DNA from: Bradyrhizobium diazoefficiens
GTDB taxonomy: Bacteria > Pseudomonadota > Alphaproteobacteria > Rhizobiales > Xanthobacteraceae
NCBI RefSeq assembly: GCF_016616235.1
Contig: NZ_CP067100.1
Span: 3,841,001-3,905,000, forward strand
DNA length: 64,000 nt
Direction: 5' to 3'
The translations under genes and the position numbers were made by a program. This document shows, one piece after another, positions 9,188 to 19,219 of this stretch. Under the pieces are notes generated by a model. The model made no database searches. It was not told the origin of the DNA and saw nothing but the letters and a program-made list of their open reading frames with translations. Numbering within the stretch: position 1 is the first letter of the stretch; each line of letters opens with the position of its first letter.

Positions 9188-10777
9188 ATGATGTTCAGGA
9201 CGATTGCGATCGTTGCGGGTTTGGGTCTGGCGCTCGCCGCCCCGGCGGAGGCGCAGACGCCGCGCAAGGGCGGAACCATCCGCATGACGGCGCCTTATGG
9301 TTCGAGCTTCACCAGCCTGGACATTCACACCACGCAGCGCGCGCAGGACGAGATCTACGCCAAGGCCCTGCATCGCTCGCTCTACATCTGGAATTCCGCG
9401 GAAGGCAAACCGGTTCTGGAGCTTGCCAAGGAGGACGTCGTTTCGGGCGGCGGCCTCGTTCACACGTTCAAGCTCCGCGACGACGCCTATTTCCACAACG
9501 GCCGCAAGATGACGGCCGACGACGTCATCTGGTCCTACAACCGCATCATGGACGGCACCAAGGCCTATCCGGGCGCGCGCTACGTCCGCATCATCGAGGG
9601 CGCGGCCGCGGTCGAGAAGGGCCAGGCCAAGGAGATATCCGGCCTGAAGAAAATCGACGACTTCACCGTCGAGATGAAGCTGACCGAGAATCTCGATCCG
9701 GGCTTCTACTTCTTCACCGCGCTGACCTCGATCTATCCCGCCGACGAGGCCGCCAAGGAGAGCTTTCTCCAGAAGCCGATCGGTCTCGGGCCATTCAAAT
9801 TCGTCGAGCACGTGCCGGGATCGCGCATCGCCATGGAGCGCTGGGACCGGTTCTACAAGCCCGGCAAGCCCTATGCGGACAAGGTCGTGGTGTCGATCAT
9901 GGCCGAGGCCGCGGCACGCGACGTCGCCTTCCGTAACAAGGAGATCGACACCTCCGTGCTCGGGCCTGCGCAGTACGTCGCCTATCAGAACGATGCCGAT
10001 CTCAAGGGCACCATCGTCGAGGTCGCCGAGGTCTTCACGCGCTACATGGGGATGAATCCCTCGTTCAAGCCGTTCACCGACAAGCGCGTCCGGCAGGCGA
10101 TCAATTACGCGATCGACACCGATCTGATCATCAACAAGCTGGTCAAGGGCAAGGCCTATCGTGCCACCAGCTGGTTGCCGCTGACCTCGTCCGCCTACGA
10201 CAAGGCGATGAAGCCGTATCCGTACGATCCCGCCAAGGCCAAGCAGCTGCTGACCGAGGCCGGCTATCCCTCCGGCTTCGAATTCGAATGGACCACCAGT
10301 CAGAATGAAAGCTGGGGCTTGCCGATCGTCTCGGCCGTCATCCCGATGCTGGACAAGGTCGGCATCAAGGCGAAGGTCAAGCAGATCGAGACCGCGGTGC
10401 TGTCGGAGGTGATCCGCTCCGGCGACTACCAGGCGTTCATCTATTCCCAGCAGACCGGCCCGGACCCGCTCGCTGCGCTGAAATGCTTCCACTCGTCGAC
10501 GCCGCAATCGGCCTGCAACTACATGAATTTCAAGAACGCCGAGTTCGACAAGATCATCGATGAGGCAGGGCAGGCCGACGACGTCGCCAAGCGAACCCAG
10601 CTGCTGCAAAAGGCCAATGCGCTGCTCTATGACGAGGCGCCGGTCTGGTTCTTCAACTACAACAAGGCAGTCATGGCCGTGCAGCCCTGGCTCCACGGAG
10701 TTCAGCTCAACGCGACGGAGCTGACCCACCAGAACGTCGAGGACCTCTGGGTCGACGAGACCTCGCCCGCGAAGTGA
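9188..10777 (+). CDS. ABC transporter substrate-binding protein, family 5 (peptide/nickel/opine type)
   Basis: 529 residues from the chosen ATG. Upstream in-frame codons exist back to 9065, but ATG 9188 has a GGAGGGA ribosome site and starts a clean signal peptide (IAIVAGLGLALAAPAEA). The mature protein begins TPRKGGTIRM, as in DppA/OppA-like SBP_bac_5 proteins, and contains the family segment KLRDDAYFHNGRKMTADDV near residue 95. It delivers a peptide-like or other small ligand to the permeases encoded next. The ligand cannot be read from sequence. It is the first gene of a five-gene operon; a strong hairpin separates it from the permease genes. Confidence 0.92.
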   Translation: MMFRTIAIVAGLGLALAAPAEAQTPRKGGTIRMTAPYGSSFTSLDIHTTQRAQDEIYAKALHRSLYIWNSAEGKPVLELAKEDVVSGGGLVHTFKLRDDAYFHNGRKMTADDVIWSYNRIMDGTKAYPGARYVRIIEGAAAVEKGQAKEISGLKKIDDFTVEMKLTENLDPGFYFFTALTSIYPADEAAKESFLQKPIGLGPFKFVEHVPGSRIAMERWDRFYKPGKPYADKVVVSIMAEAAARDVAFRNKEIDTSVLGPAQYVAYQNDADLKGTIVEVAEVFTRYMGMNPSFKPFTDKRVRQAINYAIDTDLIINKLVKGKAYRATSWLPLTSSAYDKAMKPYPYDPAKAKQLLTEAGYPSGFEFEWTTSQNESWGLPIVSAVIPMLDKVGIKAKVKQIETAVLSEVIRSGDYQAFIYSQQTGPDPLAALKCFHSSTPQSACNYMNFKNAEFDKIIDEAGQADDVAKRTQLLQKANALLYDEAPVWFFNYNKAVMAVQPWLHGVQLNATELTHQNVEDLWVDETSPAK

Positions 10778-10791
10778 TACGCGTTCTCGTG

Positions 10792-10822
10792 CTCCCTCCA
10801 TCACCTTAAGCGATGGAGGGAG
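10792..10822 (+). promoter_or_regulatory. intercistronic hairpin masking the permease ribosome site
   Basis: An exact 11-bp inverted repeat, CTCCCTCCATC (10792-10802) and GATGGAGGGAG (10812-10822), with a nine-base loop. The right arm contains the purine-rich Shine-Dalgarno sequence (GGAGGGAGG) of the permease gene that starts a few bases later. The left arm is therefore an anti-Shine-Dalgarno. There is no T tract, so this is not an ordinary terminator. It may lower permease translation or protect the 3' end of the binding-protein mRNA. Confidence 0.7.
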
Positions 10823-10830
10823 GGAAGAAA

Positions 10831-11760
10831 GTGCCGATGCTCTCGTTCGTGATCCGTCGCCTTCTGCAAACCATTCCGACCGTGCTCGCCGTCGTGCTGA
10901 TGGTCTTCGTGCTGTTCAGCGTCGTTCCCGGCAGCATTGTCTCGAGCATGAGCGACGATGCCGATCCGCAGGTCGAGCTGCGCATGAAGAAGCAGCTTGG
11001 CCTGGACGATCCCATCTATGTGCGCTTCGGCGCCTATATCGCCAAGCTCGCGACCGGCGATTTCGGGACGTCGTTCCGGACGCGAGAGCCTGTGACGGCC
11101 ATGATCGCCAAGCGGGCATGGCCGACGCTGCAACTGATCTGCGCAGCCATGGCGTTTGCGGTTCTGCTCGGTGTGCCGCTTGGCTTCGTCGCAGCGCTGC
11201 GCCCCGGCGGCATCGTCGATACGCTCGCAATGGTGCTGGCAGTGTCGGGCCTTTCAATCGCAAAGTTCTGGCTTGGCCTCGTGCTGATGTATCTGTTTGC
11301 GTTGAAGCTCGGCTGGCTGCCAAGTTTCGGCTACGGCGATGGCGGCCCGAAATATCTGCTGCTGCCGGCCCTGACGCTCGGCGTCTCGCCGATGGCGCTG
11401 TTTGCCCGAACGACGCGCGCTGCGGTCCTCGAGATCATGACCGCCGATTTCGTCCGGACCGCGCGCTCGAAGGGCATGAGCGAGGCCCGAGTGGTGAAAT
11501 GGCATGTGATGCGGAACGCGCTCGTCATCATCCTCACAACCGTCGGCCTGCAGTTCGGCGGGCTGATGGGGCAGGCGGTCGTCGTCGAGAAATTGTTCTC
11601 CTGGCCCGGCATCGGCTCGCTGCTGGTCGACAGTGTTTTGCAGCGTGACATTCCCGCCGTCCAGGGCTCCATTCTCGTGGTCGTGCTGGCCTTTCTCGCG
11701 ATCAATCTGCTGATCGACGTGCTCTACGGCGTGATCGATCCCAGGATCAGATACGCATGA
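10831..11760 (+). CDS. ABC transporter permease, DppB/OppB type
   Basis: Inner-membrane permease of the BPD_transp_1 family. The N-terminus SFVIRRLLQTIPTVLAVV is the classic DppB start, followed by an extracytoplasmic region and about five further helices. The EAA-type cytoplasmic loop is visible in DFVRTARSKGMSEARVVKWHVMRNAL near residue 215. GTG 10831 lies about six bases after GGAGGGAGG and is my preferred start; ATG 10837 and an ATG at 10813, inside the hairpin, are alternatives. The stop overlaps the next permease start (ATGA). Confidence 0.92.
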   Translation: MPMLSFVIRRLLQTIPTVLAVVLMVFVLFSVVPGSIVSSMSDDADPQVELRMKKQLGLDDPIYVRFGAYIAKLATGDFGTSFRTREPVTAMIAKRAWPTLQLICAAMAFAVLLGVPLGFVAALRPGGIVDTLAMVLAVSGLSIAKFWLGLVLMYLFALKLGWLPSFGYGDGGPKYLLLPALTLGVSPMALFARTTRAAVLEIMTADFVRTARSKGMSEARVVKWHVMRNALVIILTTVGLQFGGLMGQAVVVEKLFSWPGIGSLLVDSVLQRDIPAVQGSILVVVLAFLAINLLIDVLYGVIDPRIRYA

Positions 11761-12574
11761 AGCTTCGCGCCAATCTCATCATCGGCGGCGCGCTGTTCGC
11801 GCTCGCGATCCTGGTCGGCCTGCTTGCGCCCTGGCTGGCGCACGCCGATCCGGTCCTGGACGCCAATCTCATGAACGCGGAAGAGCCGCCGAGCTGGACC
11901 TGGTGGTTCGGCACCGACGACCAGGGCCGCGACATCTACTCCCGCGTCGTCTACGGCGCGCGCGTATCGCTGACGGTCGGCATCGTCTCGCAACTCATCA
12001 ACAGCGTGATCGGCGTCGGCCTCGGCCTCAGTGCCGGCTATTGGGGCGGCTGGTGGGACGATGTCGTCAACGGCCTGACCAACGTCATGCTCGCGATCCC
12101 CTCGCTGATCTTTGCGCTGGCCATCATGGCGGTGCTCGGCCCGGGCCTGACCAGCCTCTTGATCGCGCTCGGCCTGACCAACTGGTCCTTCACCTGCCGG
12201 ATCGCGCGGGCCTCGGCGTTATCGCTGAGGACCCAGGGCTATGTGCAAGCGGCGGCCGTGCTCGGCTACGGCGACCTAAGGATCATGATCACGCAGTTGC
12301 TGCCGAACATGCTCGGGCCGATCGTGGTCATCGGCACCCTCGGTATGGGCAGCGCGGTCTTGTCCGAAGCCGCGCTGTCGTTCCTCGGCCTCGGCGTCCG
12401 CCCGCCGTTCCCGAGCTGGGGCAGCATGCTGTCGGACGCCCGCGACCAGATCACGACGGCGCCATGGCTTTCGGTCTTTCCTGGCCTTGCCATCTTCCTC
12501 ACGGTGCTCGGCCTCAACCTGCTCGGCGATGGCCTGCGCGACATTCTCGATCCCCAATCGCGGAGCCGGCGGAC

Positions 12575-12578
<4 letters not shown>
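11757..12578 (+). CDS. ABC transporter permease, DppC/OppC type
   Basis: 273 residues, the second inner-membrane permease of the peptide-type importer. The N-terminal helix (LIIGGALFALAILVGLLAPWLA) is followed by a periplasmic stretch with WWFGTDDQGRDIYSRVVYGARVSL. That is the DppC signature (GTDxxGRDxxSRxxYGxRxSL). The C-terminal GLNLLGDGLRDILDP also matches the family. It overlaps the upstream permease and the downstream ATPase genes by four bases each (ATGA), so the three are translationally coupled. Confidence 0.93.
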
Positions 12579-13547
<969 letters not shown>

Positions 13548-13555
<8 letters not shown>

Positions 13556-14591
13556 GCCCAAGAACGGATCGGGTGAGGGGAGGGCGGACGACGATCTCAT
13601 CCTCAGCGTCGAGGATCTCGCGGTTCATTTTCCGATTGGCGGTGGCCTGCTCGGCCGCGGCCGCCGGCTGCTCCGCGCCGTCGACGGTGTCGATCTCAAG
13701 CTGAAGCGGGGCGAATGCCTCGGCCTCGTCGGCGAGTCCGGCTCGGGCAAGTCGACGGTCGCATTGTCGATCCTGGGTCTCTTGACGCCGACGCGCGGCC
13801 GCATCGTGCTCGACGGGCAGGTCGTGACGAACAGGCAATCCGGCGATCGGAAGTCGCTGGCCCGCATCGTGCAGATCGTGTTCCAGGATCCCTACGCCTC
13901 GCTCAATCCGCGCCAGACCGTTCGGCGCACGCTGGAAGATCCTCTCCGCGTGCATGGCGTGACCGCAAAGAGCGAGATCGAGGACCGCGTCTCGGCCATG
14001 CTGCGACATGTCGGCTTGCGGCCTGAGCAGTCGGGCCGTTACCCTCATGAATTCTCCGGCGGCCAGCGCCAGCGCATCGGCATTGCGCGTGCGCTGATCC
14101 TCAACCCCAAGATCGTCATCTGCGACGAGCCGGTGTCGGCACTCGACGTCTCGATCCGCGCCCAGATCATCAACCTGCTGCTGGAATTGAAGGAGACGCT
14201 CGGTCTCTCCTACATCATGATCAGCCACGACCTCGGCGTCGTCGAGCACATGAGCGACCGGGTCGCCGTCATGTATCTCGGCCACATCGTCGAGAACGGC
14301 GACTGGCGCGAAATCTTCGAACGGCCGGCGCACCCCTATACGCAGGCCCTGATATCAGCCATCCCCGATCCCTTGCGCCATGCCCCGCTGGCGACGACCG
14401 GCGGCGATCTTCCGAACCCGCTCAATCCGCCGAACGGCTGCGCCTTCAGCCCGCGTTGTCGTTATGCCGAGGCGGTGTGCAGGCGCGAACCGGGGCCGAT
14501 GCTGGAGGCGCGCGCCGATGGGCATGCGGTGCGGTGCTGGCGAGCAGACGAGATCGGTGCAGCGAGCGCCGCTATATCGCCGTCCCCCTGA
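13548..14591 (+). CDS. ABC transporter ATP-binding protein, DppF/OppF type
   Basis: 347 residues, the second ATPase of the importer. Walker A is GESGSGKST near residue 64, the signature is FSGGQRQRIGIARAL near 168, and Walker B is IVICDEPVSALD. The C-terminal region has CAFSPRCRYAEAVC, the Cys-rich extension shared with the DppD partner. It closes the five-gene operon (binding protein, two permeases, two ATPases). Beyond it is roughly 300 bases without a gene, then a convergent sugar transporter operon. Confidence 0.93.
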
Positions 14592-14899
14592 CATGGCCGC
14601 TCCTTGCCCTCCAAGAGCGACGCCCCGGCTGTGCATCTCGGCCGTTCATCCTTCGCGGCTCCGCATGCGATGCCTTGCATCCCCTTGCGCCTCAGGATGA
14701 TGGATCGTTGTTACAGGGCTTGGGAAAGCTGCACGGACGCGCCGAGCGCCATGATGACATCATGCTCCTGTGTTGCCCGACGTGTCAAATGTCGGCACCG
14801 GCCGCACTCACGCAACGACGGGTTTGGTAAGCGGCTGAATTTCCCCAGAATTTCTACTGTGCATGGGGTTGTTTTCCATTTCTTATTTTTGAGGCCGAT
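14592..14899. repeat. intergenic region with a degenerate dispersed repeat
   Basis: No gene is supported in this 308-base convergent gap. It contains a 15-base palindrome CATGATG-A-CATCATG (14750-14764). It also holds the 23-base core CTACTGTGCATGGGGTTGTTTTC (14854-14876, written here as two joined parts: CTACTGTGCATG and GGGTTGTTTTC). This core recurs exactly, inverted, at 28379-28401 after lolD. The surrounding text resembles a degenerate intergenic repeat I associate with Bradyrhizobium genomes. No convincing terminator stem with a T tract was found. Confidence 0.5.
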
Positions 14900-15928
14900 C
14901 TAGTCCGCCGCTTTTTCTCGCAACCGCTGCGCATAGACGTTGATGACCAGCGCCGCCAAGAGGATCAGGCCGCGGATCAGGATCTTCAGGAAGCTGTCGA
15001 TGTTGACGTGGTCGAGGCCGTTATTCAGCACCCCGAGAACGAAGAGCCCGACGATGGTGTTGCCGATGCCGCCGCGGCCGCCGAACAGGCTGGTGCCGCC
15101 GACCACGACGGCGGCGATGGAGTCGAGCAAATAGGTGTCGAACTCGTTCTGCTGCGCGCTGCCGAAATGGGCGACACCGAGCATGCCGCCGATGCCCGAG
15201 CACACCGCCGAGATCACCATGACAGCGCCGAGGATGAGCTTGACGTTGAGGCCGGCATATTCGGCCGCCTCGCGATTGCCGCCGACCATGTAGACGTAGC
15301 GGCCGAAGCGCGTGTAGGTCAGCACGAGGTGGCCGCCGAGCAGCATGATGGCAGCGACGATGACGATCCAGGGAATGCCGCCAATCGATCCCGAGCCGAG
15401 CGTCGTGATCATATTAGGCACCTTGTAGGCGATTTGGCCGCGCACCAGCAGCGCGGAGATGCCGGCGGCGATCTGCATCATCGCCAGAGTCATGATGAAG
15501 GAGGGAATGCCGATCACGGTCAGCCCGAGCGCATTGACGAGGCCGAGCAGGCCGCAGAGCGCGATGGCAAGCAGGATCGCGGCGGCGCCGGGCAGCGGCA
15601 CATTGGCGATGTTGACGTAGGACTCCTGCAGCGTGAAGTAGGCGACCGCGATGCCGGTGACGTTGGCGATGCTGGCGATCGACAGGTCGATCTCGGCGCA
15701 GAGGATCACGAAGGTGAGGCCGACGGCGATGATGCCTGTGACCGACACCTGCGTCAGGATGTTGCCGAGATTGTCCAGCGTGGCGAAGGAGGGGCTGGCG
15801 AAGGCGAAGAAGGCTGAGAGGAAGATCAGCGTCAGGAACGGCGCGATGTTGCGCATCTGCGAGCGCAGGAAGGGCGCAAGGCCCCGCGCCCGATGGGCTT
15901 CAGCAAAGGCCGTCTCACTGCTCGCCAT
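14900..15928 (-). CDS. sugar ABC transporter permease, RbsC type
   Basis: 342 residues of the BPD_transp_2 family with about ten hydrophobic helices. The family motif region EYAGLNVKLILGAVMVISAVCSGIGG lies near residue 230, followed by GSAQQNEFDTYLLDSIAAVVVGGTSLFGGRGG. It forms the inner-membrane channel of a ribose/xylose-type importer. It is the third gene of an rbsB-rbsA-rbsC order read on the minus strand, 12 bases after the ATPase gene. No sugar-catabolic enzyme is attached to this operon, so the substrate is open. Confidence 0.92.
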   Translation of the reverse strand: MASSETAFAEAHRARGLAPFLRSQMRNIAPFLTLIFLSAFFAFASPSFATLDNLGNILTQVSVTGIIAVGLTFVILCAEIDLSIASIANVTGIAVAYFTLQESYVNIANVPLPGAAAILLAIALCGLLGLVNALGLTVIGIPSFIMTLAMMQIAAGISALLVRGQIAYKVPNMITTLGSGSIGGIPWIVIVAAIMLLGGHLVLTYTRFGRYVYMVGGNREAAEYAGLNVKLILGAVMVISAVCSGIGGMLGVAHFGSAQQNEFDTYLLDSIAAVVVGGTSLFGGRGGIGNTIVGLFVLGVLNNGLDHVNIDSFLKILIRGLILLAALVINVYAQRLREKAAD

Positions 15929-15940
15929 GGTGCCTCTCCG

Positions 15941-17443
15941 TCACGCCGCTTCCAGCAGGCGGTCCTTGCTGACCGGCTCGTTCCTGAATTCCCGCACCAA
16001 TGCGCCGCGTTTGAGCACGAGGATGCGGTTAGCCAGCGACAGCACCGTTTCCGGCTCGGTCGACAGCACGATGATCGCGAGCCCTTTTGAGCGGAGGTCG
16101 CGCACGATGTTGATGACATCGTTCTTGGCGCCGACATCCATGCCGCGGGTCGGCTCGCACAGCACCAAAAGCTTGGGCGGGTAGGTGAGCCATTTTGCCA
16201 GCGCGACCTTCTGCTGGTTGCCGCCGGAGAGCATGCCGAGATCGAGACCGACCACCGGCGGCCGGATCTGCAGCTGCTCGACCTGGCGCTTGGCGATGTC
16301 GCGCTCCTGTGCCGGCTTGAGCAGCAGCGACGAGATACGGTCCAAGATGCTGATCGAGATGTTCTTGTAGACCGGCTCCTGATGAAACAGCATGGCGCGC
16401 CGGCTCTCCGGCACCAGCGCCACCCCGGCCCGCCGCGCCGCCGCCGTGCTGGCAAAGGTCTTTGCCGCGCCGTCGACCAGAAGCGTGCCGCTGTCCGGCT
16501 TCAACTTGCCGAACAAGATACGCGACAGCTCCTGCTGGCCACAGCCCATGAAGCCGTAGATGCCGAGCACCTCGCCGGCCCGTGCCTCGAAGGAGATGTC
16601 CTTCAGGCTGCGCGCCAGCGACAGCTGGTCGACCTTCAGGACCACCGCGCTGTCGCTAGGCCGCGGCAGCATCAGATCATCGGTATAGCTGTGCTCGAGC
16701 GCTTCGCCGCCGCGGCCGATCATGGCCTCGATCAGCGCGCCCTTGCTGGTCGCCGCAGCCGCGGTCTCGGCGACCTTCCGCCCGTTGCGGAACACGGTGA
16801 CAGTGTCGGACACAAGCAGGATGTCCTCGATGAAATGCGAGATGAAGACGATTGCAGTGCCGTGCTCCCGCAGCCGCCGCAGCGTTGCGAACAGCCGCTC
16901 GACCTCGGGCGGGGAGAGGGCGGAGGTCGGCTCGTCCAGGATGACGATGCGCGCGCCGGAGAACAGCACGCGCGCGATCTCGATCAGCTGCTGCAGCCCG
17001 ATCGGGAGATCGCCGAGCCTGGTCATCGGATCGACGTCGATGCCGAAGCGGGCGAGCTGCTCACCGGCTTCGCGCGCCATCCGCCGCCATTGCACGAGGC
17101 CAAGGGCGTTGGTCGGCTGGTTGCCGAGAAAGACGTTCTCGGCGACCGTGAGGTCGGGTGCGACAGAGAGCTCCTGATGCACCATGGCAATCCCGGCGGC
17201 GTGCGCGTCGCGGGCCGAGCGGAAATGCGTCTCGGCGCCGTCGATCAGGAAGCGGCCGGAGAACTCGGTGTGCACGCCGGCGATGATCTTCATCAGCGTG
17301 CTTTTGCCGGCGCCGTTCTCGCCGACGAGACCGTGGATCTCGCCGGGATGAAGCGCGAAATCGACACCACGAAGCGCTTCGACGCCGCCGAAGCTCTTCG
17401 TGATGCCCTGCAGTTCCAGGATGGGCGAACGAACCTCAGACAT
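15941..17443 (-). CDS. sugar ABC transporter ATP-binding protein, RbsA type
   Basis: 500 residues made of two fused nucleotide-binding domains. The N-terminal half has Walker A GENGAGKST near residue 40 and Walker B IVILDEPTSALSPPE near 165. The C-terminal half shows the degenerate second P-loop GFMGCGQQEL near 295 and LSGGNQQKVALAKWL near 405, as in RbsA/MglA proteins. It drives the RbsC-type permease. It starts seven bases downstream of the binding-protein gene, so the three genes form a compact operon. Confidence 0.93.
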   Translation of the reverse strand: MSEVRSPILELQGITKSFGGVEALRGVDFALHPGEIHGLVGENGAGKSTLMKIIAGVHTEFSGRFLIDGAETHFRSARDAHAAGIAMVHQELSVAPDLTVAENVFLGNQPTNALGLVQWRRMAREAGEQLARFGIDVDPMTRLGDLPIGLQQLIEIARVLFSGARIVILDEPTSALSPPEVERLFATLRRLREHGTAIVFISHFIEDILLVSDTVTVFRNGRKVAETAAAATSKGALIEAMIGRGGEALEHSYTDDLMLPRPSDSAVVLKVDQLSLARSLKDISFEARAGEVLGIYGFMGCGQQELSRILFGKLKPDSGTLLVDGAAKTFASTAAARRAGVALVPESRRAMLFHQEPVYKNISISILDRISSLLLKPAQERDIAKRQVEQLQIRPPVVGLDLGMLSGGNQQKVALAKWLTYPPKLLVLCEPTRGMDVGAKNDVINIVRDLRSKGLAIIVLSTEPETVLSLANRILVLKRGALVREFRNEPVSKDRLLEAA

Positions 17444-17449
17444 GAAGGA

Positions 17450-18472
17450 CTAGATCAGGAAATGATCCTGCATCCACTGCATCCCCGCGGCGTTGGCCTT
17501 GGTCACGACAGGGCCGTCGGTGACGACGTTCTTGGGAATGCCCTGTCCGCTCTTCTCACCGCCAACCACGGCGGCGACGCCCGCGATGATCGCACCGCCA
17601 TGGATGCGGCAGGACGGATTGCGGACGGTCGCGAACATGCGCCCTTCGCTCACGGCCTGAATCGCCGGCGGCATGGCATCGACGCCGCCGATCAGGATGT
17701 TAGTGCGATTGCGGGCCTTCATGATGTTGGCCGCGGCCAGCGCCATGTCGTCATTGTGGAAGAACGCCGCGTCGATCTGCGGGTACTTTGTCAGATAGGT
17801 TTCCCAGAGCCGCGCGGTCTTGGAGACGTCCCAATCGGCCGGCTGGGTGTCGAGCACCTCGATGTTCGGGAATTGCTTCACGACAGTGTTGAAGCCTTTG
17901 GCACGGCCCTGTGCCCCGGTATGGCCGAGGGCGCCCTGCGTCATGATGATCTTGCCCTTGCCGCCCATCGCATTGCACAGCGCCTGCGTCACCGAGGCGC
18001 CCATGAACTCGTTGTCGGGGGCGAGGAAGGAGTGGACGTTGATCTGGTCGAGCGGCGCGATCAGCGTGTCCATGTCGATCACGGGCGTGCCGGCGTCGAT
18101 CATCTTCTGCACCGGCTGGGTCAGGGTGCCGATGCCGAAGGCCTGGATCGCGACGAAATCCCATTTCTGCGAGGCCATGTTGTCGATCGCGGCGCGCTGC
18201 TTGACCGCATCGAGCTGCCCGTCGAACCAGGTCACTTCGACGTTGAACAACTTGCCCCAGAATTCCGCGGCCTGCTTGCCTTGCGCGCACCAGGTGGCCT
18301 GGAGGCCCGCATTGGAGAACGCCGCCTTCAGCGGCTTCTCGCTGCGTCCTACTTCGGCTGCCAGTGCGGGGTTTATGCCCATGCTGCCGAACAGGGCAGC
18401 CCCGGCGCCGGCGGTCGCTGCCGCCTGAAGAAGATCGCGCCTGGTCGTCGAGAAATCTTTCGTCCCGGACAT
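17450..18472 (-). CDS. sugar ABC transporter substrate-binding protein, Tat-exported
   Basis: 340 residues, periplasmic-binding protein family 4 (RbsB-like). The N-terminus has a twin-arginine motif (STTRRDLLQAA) before a hydrophobic stretch ending PALAAEV, so it is probably folded before export through Tat. The mature part shows FDGQLDAVKQRAAIDNM and FHNDDMALAAANIMKA, which match the ligand and hinge regions of this family. It is the first gene of the operon; about 750 bases without a clear gene lie upstream, up to pcuA. Ligand unknown: ribose, xylose or methylthioribose are all possible. Confidence 0.91.
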   Translation of the reverse strand: MSGTKDFSTTRRDLLQAAATAGAGAALFGSMGINPALAAEVGRSEKPLKAAFSNAGLQATWCAQGKQAAEFWGKLFNVEVTWFDGQLDAVKQRAAIDNMASQKWDFVAIQAFGIGTLTQPVQKMIDAGTPVIDMDTLIAPLDQINVHSFLAPDNEFMGASVTQALCNAMGGKGKIIMTQGALGHTGAQGRAKGFNTVVKQFPNIEVLDTQPADWDVSKTARLWETYLTKYPQIDAAFFHNDDMALAAANIMKARNRTNILIGGVDAMPPAIQAVSEGRMFATVRNPSCRIHGGAIIAGVAAVVGGEKSGQGIPKNVVTDGPVVTKANAAGMQWMQDHFLI

Positions 18473-18614
18473 CGCTCGCTCCCATATAATTTATCGTCGG
18501 CGCGTCATTGCCTGCGCGACCGATGTCCGAAAGTCTCTCACAAGAGTTGATGCCACTCAATCTGCAATCAATCGCGAGATGCAAGCCGCGCTGGTGCGGC
18601 GCCAGCATCGCCTC

Positions 18615-18637
18615 CTCGCAAGTTCGCTACTTGCGAG
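18615..18637. promoter_or_regulatory. inverted repeat upstream of the ribose-type operon
   Basis: CTCGCAAG (18615-18622) and CTTGCGAG (18630-18637) form a perfect 8-bp inverted repeat with a seven-base spacer, about 145 bases upstream of the binding-protein start. The position and half-site size fit a repressor operator or a leader hairpin. No regulator gene lies beside it, and I cannot name the factor. Confidence 0.4.
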
Positions 18638-18771
18638 CGCAACATCGCTTGCGTTTCGGATGCTGCTTGAAGGGACGTTGATCGATCGGGCAGCGAGAAA
18701 TCAGCGCATCGCCGCGAGCTCAAGACTTTGTTGATGACCGAAGCATTCAGCGGCGCTTCAGCCACGCGGAC

Positions 18772-18800
18772 AAAAAAAGAGCGGGGCCCTGGCCCCGCTC
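18772..18800 (-). terminator. Rho-independent terminator, minus strand
   Basis: A 10-bp perfect stem GAGCGGGGCC / GGCCCCGCTC (18779-18788 with 18791-18800) is followed on the minus strand by seven T residues (18772-18778). The T tract is on one side only, so it ends minus-strand transcription that starts between here and about 18970. No convincing protein gene is present there, which suggests a short transcript. Confidence 0.85.
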
Positions 18801-18964
18801 GAAAATTGTGTCGACCCTATTATCCCCGATCTTAAGATTTGATCTTGATTGACGGGGCGACGCTGCGTTTTGCGCGCCAGGGGCTCCTCCCGAGACTTGG
18901 ACCACCAGACGTCGACCTTGCGGTCAGGCCTGAGCAAGAGGGATGCTAGATCAACTTTTCTCAC
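18801..18964 (-). ncRNA. candidate small RNA or tiny gene ending at a strong terminator
   Basis: This minus-strand stretch ends at the terminator at 18772-18800 and lies divergent from pcuA. A reading frame starting with GTG near 18964 runs through the terminator stem to 18758, which argues against it being the real product. A purine-rich GGGAGGAG is present midway. An untranslated small RNA of up to about 170 bases is the simplest explanation. No known RNA family was recognised and no promoter was proven. Confidence 0.3.
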
Positions 18965-19219
18965 TTGTCATCATTTTCGGCAACGATTGTTCAAAATTCG
19001 AGCAATGCACGAAACGATCGGCTGTTTACCCTGTAAGCGCATGACAAATATAAGAAATCTGTGGATAGGGCGGGCTTCGCCGCTGCCTGCAATGCGCGGG
19101 CGTCCCGGTCCCGTGGGCAGCCCGATCACAGTTTCCGGGAAATTCGCGCTGGCCCAAGAAGGCCGCGGAACTGACCTCGACTCGAGGGGCGGCCAGGTGT
19201 TTAGTTGGCGCACGAACGA

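Noticed and set aside
9146..10804. 552-codon minus-strand frame opposite the peptide-binding protein
   Set aside because: Composition is that of an antisense shadow; the + strand gene has a signal peptide, ribosome site and family motifs.
16382..18550. 722-codon + strand frame across the ribose-type operon
   Set aside because: It spans the antisense of two real genes (RbsA, RbsB types) and their junction, with no domain of its own.
18758..18964. 68-codon minus-strand gene starting with GTG
   Set aside because: The frame passes through a strong intrinsic terminator before its stop and lacks a recognisable product; a small RNA is the simpler reading.
18965..19219. Cobalamin-type riboswitch in the leader of the TonB receptor operon
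   Set aside because: I looked for the B12 box and the GCC...GGGAA core; only scattered GC hairpins were found. Copper context also makes it unlikely.
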